Source: CBDDKS01 sp965230335 (GTDB lineage Bacteria; Pseudomonadota; Gammaproteobacteria; Enterobacterales; Kangiellaceae). Taken from it: a stretch of DNA of 64,000 bases. Each line of letters begins with the position of its first letter. Positions within the stretch are counted from its first letter, which is position 1. This document shows positions 1 through 7,348 of this stretch, piece by piece. The stretch spans positions 372,001 through 436,000 of the forward strand of contig CBDDKS010000006.1 of NCBI GenBank assembly GCA_965230335.1, written 5' to 3'. The position numbers and the translations under genes are program-made. The notes under the pieces are model-generated. The model was not told the DNA's origin. It ran no database searches and worked only from the letters and a program-made list of their open reading frames with translations.

Positions 1-215
1 AACAAAGAACAAAAAAAAGCTTTCAACAACAGGGCAAACGTTTCAACAGCCCTTATGCCCGCCAACGTAAAGGAGCCAGCAGTTTGAGCCGAAGCAGTCA
101 ATCACGACCTTCATCCGGCCACTTTCGTAAACAATCCAGTTATCGTAACAAAAGTACCAGTTCAAACCGTCGAAGCAGTTCAAGAACACATCGTAGCTCA
201 AGACGTGGCAAATAA
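1..215 (+). CDS. C-terminal end of a Ser/Arg-rich basic protein (partial)
   Basis: The frame with codons starting at base 3 is open from the left edge to a TAA at 213-215, giving about 70 residues rich in Ser, Arg, Gln and Lys and ending in RRGK. The composition is low-complexity and very basic, with several SSR/RSS clusters. The coding call rests on the open frame and on the next gene starting 28 nt after the stop with a good ribosome site. In E. coli the yjfIJKL neighbourhood also contains a DUF1190 protein (YjfM), and proteins of that family have Ser/Gly/Arg-rich tails, so this may be such a member. That is inference: the diagnostic part lies outside the window. Confidence 0.55.
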   Translation, partial: QRTKKSFQQQGKRFNSPYARQRKGASSLSRSSQSRPSSGHFRKQSSYRNKSTSSNRRSSSRTHRSSRRGK

Positions 216-243
216 ACCGCTTACTTCAATAGAGGAAAACACT

Positions 244-1140
244 ATGTCCAGCATTTCAATTTCATCATGGGATTATCCGATTCTATTGATCGACTTGGTC
301 ATTATTATCACTTTATTAATATGCATGAAGTTTCTTAAAGGTTACCTTTCTAATGTCAAAGCCCAAGAAGAATTAAAAGATAAAAATAATGCCGCTTTTG
401 GTATCAGTTACGCAGGGGGTATTTTAGCTTTGGGCATTATGCTCACTGGTGTATCATCCGGTGAATTTGCCGATACCTATCTTGCAGAAGCAATCAGCAT
501 GTCTGGCTTTGGCTTATTAGGTATCCTTCTTATTTTGTTGGGTCGAAAAATTCAAGATCTGTTTGTGTTGAAACATCTAGATATTCATTCTGAATTAGCA
601 AAAAATAATATTGCCGCAGCCTTGGTGGATGTTGGACATATGCTAGCTGTCGCTTTAATAGTACGCTCTGCTTTTATCTGGATGCCTCATTCAGACTGGT
701 CTCTCATTCCCATTCTATTAGGTTCCTTTGTTTTATCACAAATTATTTTATTGCTGGCCAGCATTTATCGGGTTAAATTATTTAAATTGCGCAATGAAGG
801 CAACAATAACTGTCTACAAACCGCTATTGCTCAAGGAAATGCAGCACTAGCACTCCGCTATGGTGCTTTTATTGCCAGTGTTGCTCTGGTAGTCACCGCA
901 AGTCAATATATCGTGTCTTATAATATTGGAGCACCCTGGCAATCATTATTAATCTGGTCTGGCATTTCTTTTATTGCTATTGTTTTATTTGCATTGACAG
1001 CCATACTCATTAGAAAAATAATCCTCATGGGTATTGATGTTGCAGAAGAAGTTGATCAACAAAAAAATATCGGTGTTGCTGCTATTGAATCTGCATTATT
1101 CTGGATGTTAGGCCTCATTCTGATTGCTCTACTCAGTTAA
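244..1140 (+). CDS. DUF350 (YjfL-type) membrane protein, doubled
   Basis: This 298-residue integral membrane protein has about eight hydrophobic segments. DUF350 proteins such as E. coli YjfL are about 130 residues. Here the unit is duplicated: the motif N-x-A-x-A followed by a small-residue helix recurs around NNAAFGISYAGG, NNIAAALVDVG, GNAALALRYGA and the final KNIGVAAIESA. The biochemical role of the family is not settled, but it sits with PspA-type envelope-stress genes. I chose the ATG at 244 because it follows an AGAGGA ribosome site; an in-frame GTG at 205 would overlap the upstream gene and has no such site. The downstream spermidine-synthase-like gene follows after 30 nt, so the two are probably co-transcribed. 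Confidence 0.85.
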   Translation: MSSISISSWDYPILLIDLVIIITLLICMKFLKGYLSNVKAQEELKDKNNAAFGISYAGGILALGIMLTGVSSGEFADTYLAEAISMSGFGLLGILLILLGRKIQDLFVLKHLDIHSELAKNNIAAALVDVGHMLAVALIVRSAFIWMPHSDWSLIPILLGSFVLSQIILLLASIYRVKLFKLRNEGNNNCLQTAIAQGNAALALRYGAFIASVALVVTASQYIVSYNIGAPWQSLLIWSGISFIAIVLFALTAILIRKIILMGIDVAEEVDQQKNIGVAAIESALFWMLGLILIALLS

Positions 1141-1170
1141 CATCAAAATATCTTTTGTATTAATGAATTG

Positions 1171-2892
1171 ATGGAAAAAAAAAGTAAACGACTTTACTTT
1201 CAAGATGCCTTTCTCATTGGCATTATGGCTGTTCTGGCAGCCTGTGGTTTAATTTACGAATATTTATTATCACATTATGCAGGACGTATTTTAGGCGCAT
1301 TGGAATCTGCTATTTACAGTATGATAGGTTTAATGATTGTAGCCATGGGGTTAGGTGCTTTTTTTGCAAAATGGTTAAAAGATGCTTTTACCAGTTTTGC
1401 CTGGCTGGAAAGCCTGATCGCCTTTCTGGGTATGAGTGCCATTCTTATCAATGCATCTATTATTGCTTTAATTTCAGATTTACCTCAACTGATCAGTCAA
1501 ACCTATAATCTTCCTCCAGATACTATTTTTGAGGGAGGTATTTTTTATCAGTTACAAAGTTATGCACATCATCTGCCCTATGTATTTGGTTTGATTTTGG
1601 GGTTTCTTATTGGTATGGAGATTCCATTAATTGCACGCTTAAGAGAATATATATATGGTCAACACCTCGTCAATAATGTAGGTACTGTGTATGGTGCAGA
1701 TTACATAGGCGCTGGTATTGGTGCCCTCATATGGGTACGTATCATGCTGAGTATGGATATCATCCATTCGGCAGCCTGGACCGCATTATTTAATATTGTA
1801 GCAGGTAGTATTTTTTTAATTTATTATTGGAAAAAAATTCGTTGGGTTAAATGGTTATGCTTTTTTCATGCTTGTTTATTAATAGGATTGTTGACTATTT
1901 TTGATAGTGGTCAACGCTGGATGACACATTTTAGTAATGTACTCTATAAAGATCATGTAATTTACCAAACCAATACTCAATTTCAATCCGTCACTTTTAC
2001 ACAAAGAAAAATTGCCAGCACCCAACACAAAGTACTTGATATGTATATTAATGGACGTTTGCAATTCAGTAGTGCTGATGAACATATTTATCATTCTATG
2101 CTCACCTATCCTGCTTTATTAACCTCAGCAAAACAAGAACATATTTTAATCATTGGTGGCGGGGATGGTTTGGCCTTAAGAGACGTACTCAAATGGCAGC
2201 CGAAAGCGGTCACTTTAATTGATTTGGATAAAGAGTTACTGTCTTTATTTAAAAAACAACCCGACGTTATACAAAAAAATAATTCGAAGGAAACATCTGA
2301 TCTTAATCATTTACGTCATGAATTAAGTCAACTGAATGAACAGGCCTTTAGTGATCCCAGAGTGAAGCTTATTATCGCTGATGCATTTCTTGCCATCACC
2401 CAACTACTCGATCAACAAAACATTTTTGATACCATTATTGTTGATTTACCTGATCCCAGTCACCCGGATTTAAATAAACTCTATAGTGATCTTTTTTATT
2501 CTCGACTTAAACAACTTCTCAACGCAGATGGTAGCCTGGTCGTTCAATCAACCTCTCCTTATCATGCCAAAGAGGCTTTTATTTGCATCGCTAAAACATT
2601 AAAGCATGCAGGTTTTATGCATGTTGATCAATATCGTCAAAATATTCCCAGCTTTGGTGAATGGGGCTGGACAATTGCCCACCCTTCCGGAACAGAAAGT
2701 CTGCATCGAATTCATAAAATAAAGCATTTACCTATCCAGGATGATTTTATGACATTGCCTTTACTCAAAGGTGCTTTTGCCATGCCAAAAGATTTTTATT
2801 TGGAAAGCTCAAATATACGTGTCAATCATCTAGGCAGTGGTCAGCTTTACTTTTATCATCATCTGGGATGGGAAAAAGATATTTTCAATTAG
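1171..2892 (+). CDS. Membrane-anchored spermidine synthase-like protein
   Basis: A protein of about 573 residues. The first ~220 residues carry around seven transmembrane segments, followed by a soluble aminopropyltransferase-like Rossmann domain. The nucleotide loop IIGGGDGLALRD (GGGDG near residue 329) and the DLPDPS motif followed by LNKLYSDLFY (near residue 425) match the spermidine/spermine synthase fold; the DP motif supplies the catalytic Asp in true synthases. Similar membrane fusions occur next to PspA and DUF350 genes in other bacteria, so a role in polyamine or membrane-stress chemistry is plausible, but the substrate is unknown. The ATG at 1171 directly follows an in-frame TTG at 1168; neither has a strong ribosome site. 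A 294-nt gap separates it from the next gene. Confidence 0.85.
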   Translation: MEKKSKRLYFQDAFLIGIMAVLAACGLIYEYLLSHYAGRILGALESAIYSMIGLMIVAMGLGAFFAKWLKDAFTSFAWLESLIAFLGMSAILINASIIALISDLPQLISQTYNLPPDTIFEGGIFYQLQSYAHHLPYVFGLILGFLIGMEIPLIARLREYIYGQHLVNNVGTVYGADYIGAGIGALIWVRIMLSMDIIHSAAWTALFNIVAGSIFLIYYWKKIRWVKWLCFFHACLLIGLLTIFDSGQRWMTHFSNVLYKDHVIYQTNTQFQSVTFTQRKIASTQHKVLDMYINGRLQFSSADEHIYHSMLTYPALLTSAKQEHILIIGGGDGLALRDVLKWQPKAVTLIDLDKELLSLFKKQPDVIQKNNSKETSDLNHLRHELSQLNEQAFSDPRVKLIIADAFLAITQLLDQQNIFDTIIVDLPDPSHPDLNKLYSDLFYSRLKQLLNADGSLVVQSTSPYHAKEAFICIAKTLKHAGFMHVDQYRQNIPSFGEWGWTIAHPSGTESLHRIHKIKHLPIQDDFMTLPLLKGAFAMPKDFYLESSNIRVNHLGSGQLYFYHHLGWEKDIFN

Positions 2893-3110
2893 AGACTGTT
2901 GTTCATAATCACCACACACATCGTCAAGATATGGATAGAAGCAAAATTTCACTTGCAAATTTTACATGAATGAATAGCATGTATTCATTGATAAACTATC
3001 TGTAAATTTAGATTGATACCGATATCCCAGATGTATTTGCATAAAAAATTGAGTTATTTTATAAGCTATTTCAATGAGTTATAAATTGTATATTTTTTTA
3101 CTTTAGAATG

Positions 3111-3139
3111 TTGACATTTTATGTCAAACGCTCTATTCT
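3111..3139 (+). promoter_or_regulatory. Sigma-70-type promoter of the DUF2170-pspA operon
   Basis: A perfect -35 TTGACA at 3111-3116 is separated by 17 nt from TATTCT at 3134-3139. It lies about 50 nt before the DUF2170 start codon. The -35 element is embedded in a palindrome (3112-3126). This is a vegetative-type promoter, unlike the sigma-54 promoter of E. coli pspA. Confidence 0.7.
3112..3126. promoter_or_regulatory. Palindromic operator candidate, copy 1
   Basis: TGACATTTTATGTCA is a perfect inverted repeat (TGACAT/ATGTCA) overlapping the -35 hexamer. A nearly identical second copy lies 38 bp downstream, centre to centre. The placement suits repressor binding that blocks RNA polymerase. 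The binding protein is unknown. Confidence 0.6.
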
Positions 3140-3149
3140 AATCACTCAA

Positions 3150-3164
3150 CGACATTTTATGTCA
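3150..3164. promoter_or_regulatory. Palindromic operator candidate, copy 2
   Basis: CGACATTTTATGTCA matches copy 1 at 14 of 15 positions and lies just downstream of the expected transcription start, before the AGAGGAAA ribosome site of the DUF2170 gene. Two spaced identical palindromes around a promoter suggest cooperative repression. Confidence 0.6.
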
Positions 3165-3186
3165 CTAACAAGAGGAAACGCCCACT

Positions 3187-3603
3187 ATGTCCCTTAAGGA
3201 TCTCGCTATACAGCTTAGTCAACATGTACAAGAAGGTTTTTCATTTGATGTATTGCCCATCCAGGATAATGGAGAAGGTGATATTAATGTGCTGCAAATC
3301 ATTGTGAATGGCTATGATGAGTTGCCCATTTATATTACACAAACTGATGAACAAATCTTATGTATTACACATCTTTTTAAGAAAGATGAAGTTAAACCCG
3401 AACTGGTTACTGAGCTCAACGAAACCTTATTAAAACTGAGTGTCAATATCCCTTTAAGTTCTTTAGGTTTAATTGATGATCAATATACACTTTTTGGAGC
3501 TATGAGTATTAACAGTTTATTAAGCAACATTGCTCATGAACTGGTGACTCAGTCAGAAAATGCACTTGATGCATTAGAAGCTCTCGAAATCTACTTTAAA
3601 TAG
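3187..3603 (+). CDS. DUF2170 family protein (YjfI-like)
   Basis: A small acidic cytosolic protein of 138 residues with no signal peptide or membrane segment. Its length and position directly before a PspA homologue match YjfI (DUF2170) in the E. coli yjfI-yjfJ-yjfK-yjfL order. The start follows a strong AGAGGAAA site, and it is the first gene after the palindrome-flanked promoter. The pspA gene follows 18 nt downstream. The molecular function of the family is not established; a partner or regulator of the PspA homologue is inferred from conserved linkage only. Confidence 0.85.
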   Translation: MSLKDLAIQLSQHVQEGFSFDVLPIQDNGEGDINVLQIIVNGYDELPIYITQTDEQILCITHLFKKDEVKPELVTELNETLLKLSVNIPLSSLGLIDDQYTLFGAMSINSLLSNIAHELVTQSENALDALEALEIYFK

Positions 3604-3621
3604 TCTACAGGAGAAAAATAT

Positions 3622-4302
3622 ATGAGTATATTAAAGAAAATCGTTACTGCCATTCGTGGTGGTGCAAGAGAAGTTGGTGAAGCTATTGTTGATACCAATG
3701 CTATCCGTATTTTAGAACAAGAAATTGCTGATCAAAAAAATGCCATTACCCGGGCAAAGGATTCGTTAACCGATGTCATGGCTGATGAGTCAAAGGTATC
3801 CCGCCAAATTAATGCCTTAAAAGATCGTATTGCCGAACATGAAGGCTATGCACGTCAGGCATTAGAAAAAGGTGATGAAGGCCTGGCTCTTGAAGTCGCA
3901 GAAAAAATTGCTGAGTTTGAAAATGAAGTGAATGAACTACAACCTGTTTTAGATAATTACAAAAACAGTGTCAGTACACTGAAAGATCAAATTCGTAAAG
4001 CCGAAAAAAATATTCAAGAAAATAAAAGGGAATTGTCTGTGGTAAAAACAACACAAAATGTTCAAAAAGCCAGAATGTCAGTCAACACCTCTTTATCTTC
4101 GGGTGTATCAAAGTCATCTGCTGCCAGAGATTCTCTAAATCGTATCAAAGAAAGACAGCAACGTGTTGAAGACAAAATTAAAGCCAGTGAAGACCTGAAT
4201 GCTGAAAATACTGATAAAGCACTTCAAGACAGACTAGATGATGCTGGTATAGGTAAAACAAAAACTCAGGCCAATGATATTTTAGCCCGTCTAAAAAAAT
4301 AA
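3622..4302 (+). CDS. PspA/IM30 family protein (YjfJ-like)
   Basis: A 226-residue protein that is mostly long alpha-helical coiled coil with heptads of charged and hydrophobic residues, typical of PspA/Vipp1/IM30. Members bind stressed inner membrane through an N-terminal amphipathic helix and form ESCRT-III-like polymers. The N-terminus here (ILKKIVTAIRGGAREVGEAI) can form such a helix. The C-terminal ~60 residues are Ser- and Asp-rich and end in an ARLKK tail. The company of DUF2170, DUF2491 and DUF350 assigns it to the YjfJ branch rather than the PspABC branch. It has a strong AGGAG site 18 nt after the previous stop. Confidence 0.92.
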   Translation: MSILKKIVTAIRGGAREVGEAIVDTNAIRILEQEIADQKNAITRAKDSLTDVMADESKVSRQINALKDRIAEHEGYARQALEKGDEGLALEVAEKIAEFENEVNELQPVLDNYKNSVSTLKDQIRKAEKNIQENKRELSVVKTTQNVQKARMSVNTSLSSGVSKSSAARDSLNRIKERQQRVEDKIKASEDLNAENTDKALQDRLDDAGIGKTKTQANDILARLKK

Positions 4303-4313
4303 CACTCACACCT

Positions 4314-4351
4314 CTATCCTCAAACTAACACCTATAATAGTTTGGGGATAG
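4314..4351 (+). other. Stem-loop between pspA and the DUF2491 gene
   Basis: The arms 4314-4326 and 4339-4351 pair over 13 positions with one G-T wobble and a 12-nt loop. No U-tract follows, so a simple intrinsic terminator is unlikely. It could be an mRNA-stabilising or processing hairpin that sets higher pspA levels than the downstream genes. Confidence 0.55.
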
Positions 4352-4415
4352 GTTTCAATCATCATTTCAATGTTCCTACCTATCTTTTTTATTTTAACTT
4401 ATGGGGAAGCTCTTT

Positions 4416-5054
4416 ATGATAAAACAATGGTTTAAAAAAGAAAACTTACGACATCTGGAATCACCAACAGATCTCAAAGTGAATGATATGTTTGATTTAG
4501 TTGATTCGATGGGTTTGCCATCTGAATTAAGAAATAAAACCTTCAGGGTAGCTGAAATCAATACATATGAATATCAACATGACAACATCACTGAATTTCT
4601 GATAGAAGGACCCTCTATGGATGCTTTTCATATGACAGTAGAAAATGAAGATGGCGAATATTGGATAAATTTCACTAAAAAAATTGAACGCCAGGAAGTT
4701 GAAACTATTTTTGATATGGATAGTTTTTCTCAATTATTTGATGATGAAGTGTCTCTTGATACATTAAAAGTGCTAGATACATCAGGATTTGAACGTTGGT
4801 TATCCAATCGATATCGATTGAAACATCAATGGCAAAAAGGTTATTTTCACAAAGGTGATTATCGCGAAAAATCTTTTTCACAATATGAAGAAGATGAACA
4901 ATCAGGCGAAGCTTTTGAAGTCTTGTCTTTAGCTTCTGACGATGATATGTTCTCCATTGACATTGAAGTTTGGCAGGATGGCCAGACCGATGTTTTTTTA
5001 TGTATCACACGCCCACAAGCCGATATTGATAATCTCTATAATAAACAAGAGTAA
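4416..5054 (+). CDS. DUF2491 family protein (YjfK-like)
   Basis: A protein of about 212 residues, acidic and soluble, matching YjfK (DUF2491) in composition and in position after the PspA homologue. I chose the ATG at 4416 because a GGGGA ribosome site lies 8 nt before it; the in-frame ATG at 4401 contains that site within its own codons and lacks one upstream. There is no membrane segment or recognised catalytic motif. The family is known only by its linkage to YjfJ/PspA-type genes, so an accessory role in the same membrane-stress module is inferred. The gene for a small probable DNA-binding protein follows 19 nt after the stop. Confidence 0.8.
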   Translation: MIKQWFKKENLRHLESPTDLKVNDMFDLVDSMGLPSELRNKTFRVAEINTYEYQHDNITEFLIEGPSMDAFHMTVENEDGEYWINFTKKIERQEVETIFDMDSFSQLFDDEVSLDTLKVLDTSGFERWLSNRYRLKHQWQKGYFHKGDYREKSFSQYEEDEQSGEAFEVLSLASDDDMFSIDIEVWQDGQTDVFLCITRPQADIDNLYNKQE

Positions 5055-5073
5055 GTATTAAAAAGTTATTCAT

Positions 5074-5394
5074 ATGCCAAAAAAAAATTCAATCTGGCAA
5101 AAACAAGCCCATGCAGCAAAAGCCACACAAGTGGCTTTTGATGTCAGCGAATTAGTTCATAAATATATACAAAGAAATGCTGTTGAACATGCATTAAAGC
5201 CATCGGATTATATCCGTAAAGTGTTAGGCTTAAGTTATAAATCCAAAAAAGTAAGACCCAGATTTAGTATTAGTCTAACCAGTGAAGATTATGAACAATT
5301 AGCAACCATATTTCATATTGATGCCAATGATCATATCGCTATTAAACATGCTGTCACTTTAAGACTGCTTGAACTGGCTGAAAACAATGAGTAA
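5074..5394 (+). CDS. Small protein with two probable ribbon-helix-helix units
   Basis: 106 residues, basic N-terminus. I see two successive strand-helix-helix patterns. The first is TQVAFDVSELVHKYIQRN followed by LKPSDYIRKVLGL (about residues 18-53), very like the RHH signature strand, helix A and the S-x-Y-I-R-x-x-L helix B. The second runs from RFSISLTSEDYEQLATIF to a final helix ending RLLELAE (about 62-102). RHH proteins usually dimerise through one unit each, so two in one chain could be a pseudo-dimer. Its place inside the operon, and the short palindromes at the operon promoter, make autoregulation attractive but unproven. No family name is assigned. Confidence 0.6.
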   Translation: MPKKNSIWQKQAHAAKATQVAFDVSELVHKYIQRNAVEHALKPSDYIRKVLGLSYKSKKVRPRFSISLTSEDYEQLATIFHIDANDHIAIKHAVTLRLLELAENNE

Positions 5395-5406
5395 AACGAT
5401 ACTTCC

Positions 5407-6540
5407 ATGAGACTTTTTACAAGAATATTCCGTAAAAAAAGAAGAACCTGGGCAATGCAAGGCCTTGTTTACTCATCAAAAAAGCGAATCTATCAATTAT
5501 TCATTTTATTGATTATTATTATTTTGGCACATACCGCTGCCATGATGATTTTCGAAAAAATGACATTTGGTGATGCATTATGGTTAAGTTTAACAACAAT
5601 TAATACAACAGGTTATGGTGACTTAAGCAGTGAAACACTCTTTGGAAGAATGTTTACTGTACTACTCATGTACGGTATTGGTATTACATTGATGGCTCAA
5701 GTCGCTACTGAATATATTGAATATCGTCTAGAAAAAAAAGAACGTAAACTCAAAGGTTTTTGGAGCTGGCAATCCATGAAAAATCATATAGTCATTATAC
5801 ATATTCCTAAACGGAACCCTGAACTCTATCTTCACAGATTGATTTCTCAATTACGAAAAACACCGAACTTTTCAGAAATACCTGTTTGTATTGTAACGCA
5901 AAGATTTCAGGAGGGTATTCCAAGAAGTTTACTGGAACAAAATGTCGTTCATGTACATGGTGAAGGCCGCGATGAAAATTCATTGCATCAAGCCAATATC
6001 ATGCATGCCAATCATATTATTATTTTATCCAATGACAGCACTGATATTGCAGCTGATTCAACAACATTGGACGTTTTACTACATTTAAAACATTTCGAAA
6101 CCAAAGCACAAATTATTGCAGAAAGTGTAAAAGACAGTAATCGATATCGTTTCAAATCTTTAGGTGTCACTTCAGTATTACGTCCAATTCGTGCTTATCC
6201 TGAATTGGTTGTACGTGCAATGGAAGCACCAGGAACAGAGCAGGTTATGGAAAATCTATTTGCTCATGAAGGTGATCACCCCATACGAATCAATTTATCT
6301 TTTACAATACCTGAATGGCGACACCTTACTTGCCTTTTAATCAATGAAGGTTTGGGTACTGTTATTGGCTACATTGATCATGAAGAACAGGTTATTACTA
6401 ATCCACCTCCTTTTAAACCAGCTACTGGTAAAGCGATTATATTACTGGTTCATCAAAAACATATTCCTTCCGATGTCCAGGTAAAACAATTGATCGAAAA
6501 AGCACAACTTGAGGAGTCTATCCATGAAACATCTGAATAA
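5407..6540 (+). CDS. Potassium-channel-like protein with degenerate RCK domain
   Basis: 377 residues. A basic N-terminus is followed by a 2-TM pore module: TM1 near residues 30-50, the selectivity filter TTGYGD at 67-72 and TM2 near 80-98. A TrkA-N/RCK-like regulatory domain begins near 126, and a C-terminal TrkA-C-like region ends the protein. The filter predicts K+ selectivity. The RCK start reads NHIVIIHIPKRNPEL; the G-x-G-x-x-G dinucleotide motif expected there is missing, so NAD binding is doubtful. Channel genes of this type recur with PspA/DUF350 modules, suggesting ion-flux control during membrane stress. The next gene starts inside its last codons. Confidence 0.85.
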   Translation: MRLFTRIFRKKRRTWAMQGLVYSSKKRIYQLFILLIIIILAHTAAMMIFEKMTFGDALWLSLTTINTTGYGDLSSETLFGRMFTVLLMYGIGITLMAQVATEYIEYRLEKKERKLKGFWSWQSMKNHIVIIHIPKRNPELYLHRLISQLRKTPNFSEIPVCIVTQRFQEGIPRSLLEQNVVHVHGEGRDENSLHQANIMHANHIIILSNDSTDIAADSTTLDVLLHLKHFETKAQIIAESVKDSNRYRFKSLGVTSVLRPIRAYPELVVRAMEAPGTEQVMENLFAHEGDHPIRINLSFTIPEWRHLTCLLINEGLGTVIGYIDHEEQVITNPPPFKPATGKAIILLVHQKHIPSDVQVKQLIEKAQLEESIHETSE

Positions 6541-6925
6541 TGCAGGCGGGAGTCCAGGAGGTACTGGTCGATTTTTCATAGGCTTATCCATGCTATGTAT
6601 TGGAGGTTATCTCTTATTATCAAAAATTTCTGTACATTCTGGTTTTGGGTTTGGTCGTGGTTTATATCACTTTGGTGGATTTCAGGTTACCAGTGGTATG
6701 ATATTTATTCCTTTTTTTATCGGTGTTATGATGATTTTTTGGAACAGTAAAAATATTTTTGGTTGGCTACTCAGTGGACTGAGTGTTGTTGCCCTCATTG
6801 CTGGTGTTATTGTTAATACACGCATCACCCTTCAAGCTATGAGTGCTTTTGATATGTTGGTATTATTGATACTTATTGCAGGAGGAGCTGGTTTATTTTT
6901 TAGTTCTTTAAAAAGTTATTCTTAA
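6524..6925 (+). CDS. Small four-TM membrane protein of the Psp-like operon
   Basis: 133 residues, with a short Gly/Asn-rich N-terminus (NNAGGSPGGTG) and four hydrophobic helices. The ATG at 6524 follows a GAGGAG ribosome site located inside the channel gene, so the two reading frames overlap by 17 nt and are probably translationally coupled. I do not recognise a catalytic motif. Its coupling to the channel gene suggests a channel partner or a sensor in the same module. It ends the run of same-strand genes; an AT-rich repeat-bearing gap follows. Confidence 0.8.
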   Translation: MKHLNNAGGSPGGTGRFFIGLSMLCIGGYLLLSKISVHSGFGFGRGLYHFGGFQVTSGMIFIPFFIGVMMIFWNSKNIFGWLLSGLSVVALIAGVIVNTRITLQAMSAFDMLVLLILIAGGAGLFFSSLKSYS

Positions 6926-6928
6926 AAA

Positions 6929-6940
6929 TAAACAGGCTCT
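6929..6940 (-). repeat. Tip of the GAGCCTGTTTATC element family
   Basis: Read on the minus strand this is AGAGCCTGTTTA, identical to the tip of the complete element at 46302-46569. It starts 4 nt after the stop codon of the preceding gene. Confidence 0.5.
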
Positions 6941-7023
6941 ATTGAAAATTGAGTATTTCTTTTTATTTCCAATCAACTGTTAATGCCAAAGAATAACTCT
7001 ATTGGTAAGAGATGATACAGAAC

Positions 7024-7054
7024 AAATACCTGCCGTAGGCATATTCAGGTATTT
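7024..7054 (+). terminator. Hairpin after the Psp-like operon
   Basis: AAATACCTG (7024-7032) pairs perfectly with CAGGTATTT (7046-7054) around a 13-nt loop, and the 3' arm runs into a short T-rich stretch. It lies about 100 nt after the last gene of the operon, so an intrinsic terminator is plausible but weak. Confidence 0.4.
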
Positions 7055-7059
7055 TGCTT

Positions 7060-7103
7060 TGAAAAAGTCAGTCGCACACAGCGAAGCGGTGCGAAAAGGT
7101 TTC
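7060..7103 (+). repeat. Dispersed repeat, copy A
   Basis: The core GTCAGTCGCACACAGCGAAG continuing through CGGTGCGAAA recurs in reverse orientation at about 52175-52210. Looser similarity extends leftwards through the CCGTAGG segment near 7034. Both copies are intergenic. Confidence 0.75.
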
Positions 7104-7348
7104 TATTTTTATATTTTGAATATTATATGGTTTAATTTTTACTTTTTAAATTCAATGAGGGCAAGTCAATCGCGATGATGAAATCATCGTGAAACACTTT
7201 TTTTAATACATCTCATCGTTAAGCATCCAAAATAACAAGTTTTAATCCGAATTTGAATTGAGTAACCTGAATTCGGAATAAGAAAGTCCGCCTAACACAC
7301 TGATTTAAGCGTTTTTCTTATCCCGAGTTCAAGCTAAGTACATATTTT

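Larger units (their letters stand above)
6926..7348. other. Intergenic region with several hairpins and repeat fragments
   Basis: No gene is seen between the convergent neighbours. The gap holds a 12-nt element tip (6929-6940), a hairpin at 7024-7054, part of a dispersed repeat (7060-7103), a CGATGAT/ATCATCG hairpin at 7173-7189 followed by a T-run, and two long inverted repeats: 7246-7253 with 7270-7277, and 7274-7285 with 7314-7325. Some of these probably terminate the two convergent transcripts. Confidence 0.6.

Noticed and set aside
205..243. GTG at 205 as start of the DUF350 gene
   Set aside because: It overlaps the upstream frame and has no ribosome site; the ATG at 244 has a good one.
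2892..2912. AGAGACTGTTGTTC after the spermidine-synthase-like gene as an element tip
   Set aside because: Similarity to the AGAGCCTGTTTATC tip is too short and diverged to call.
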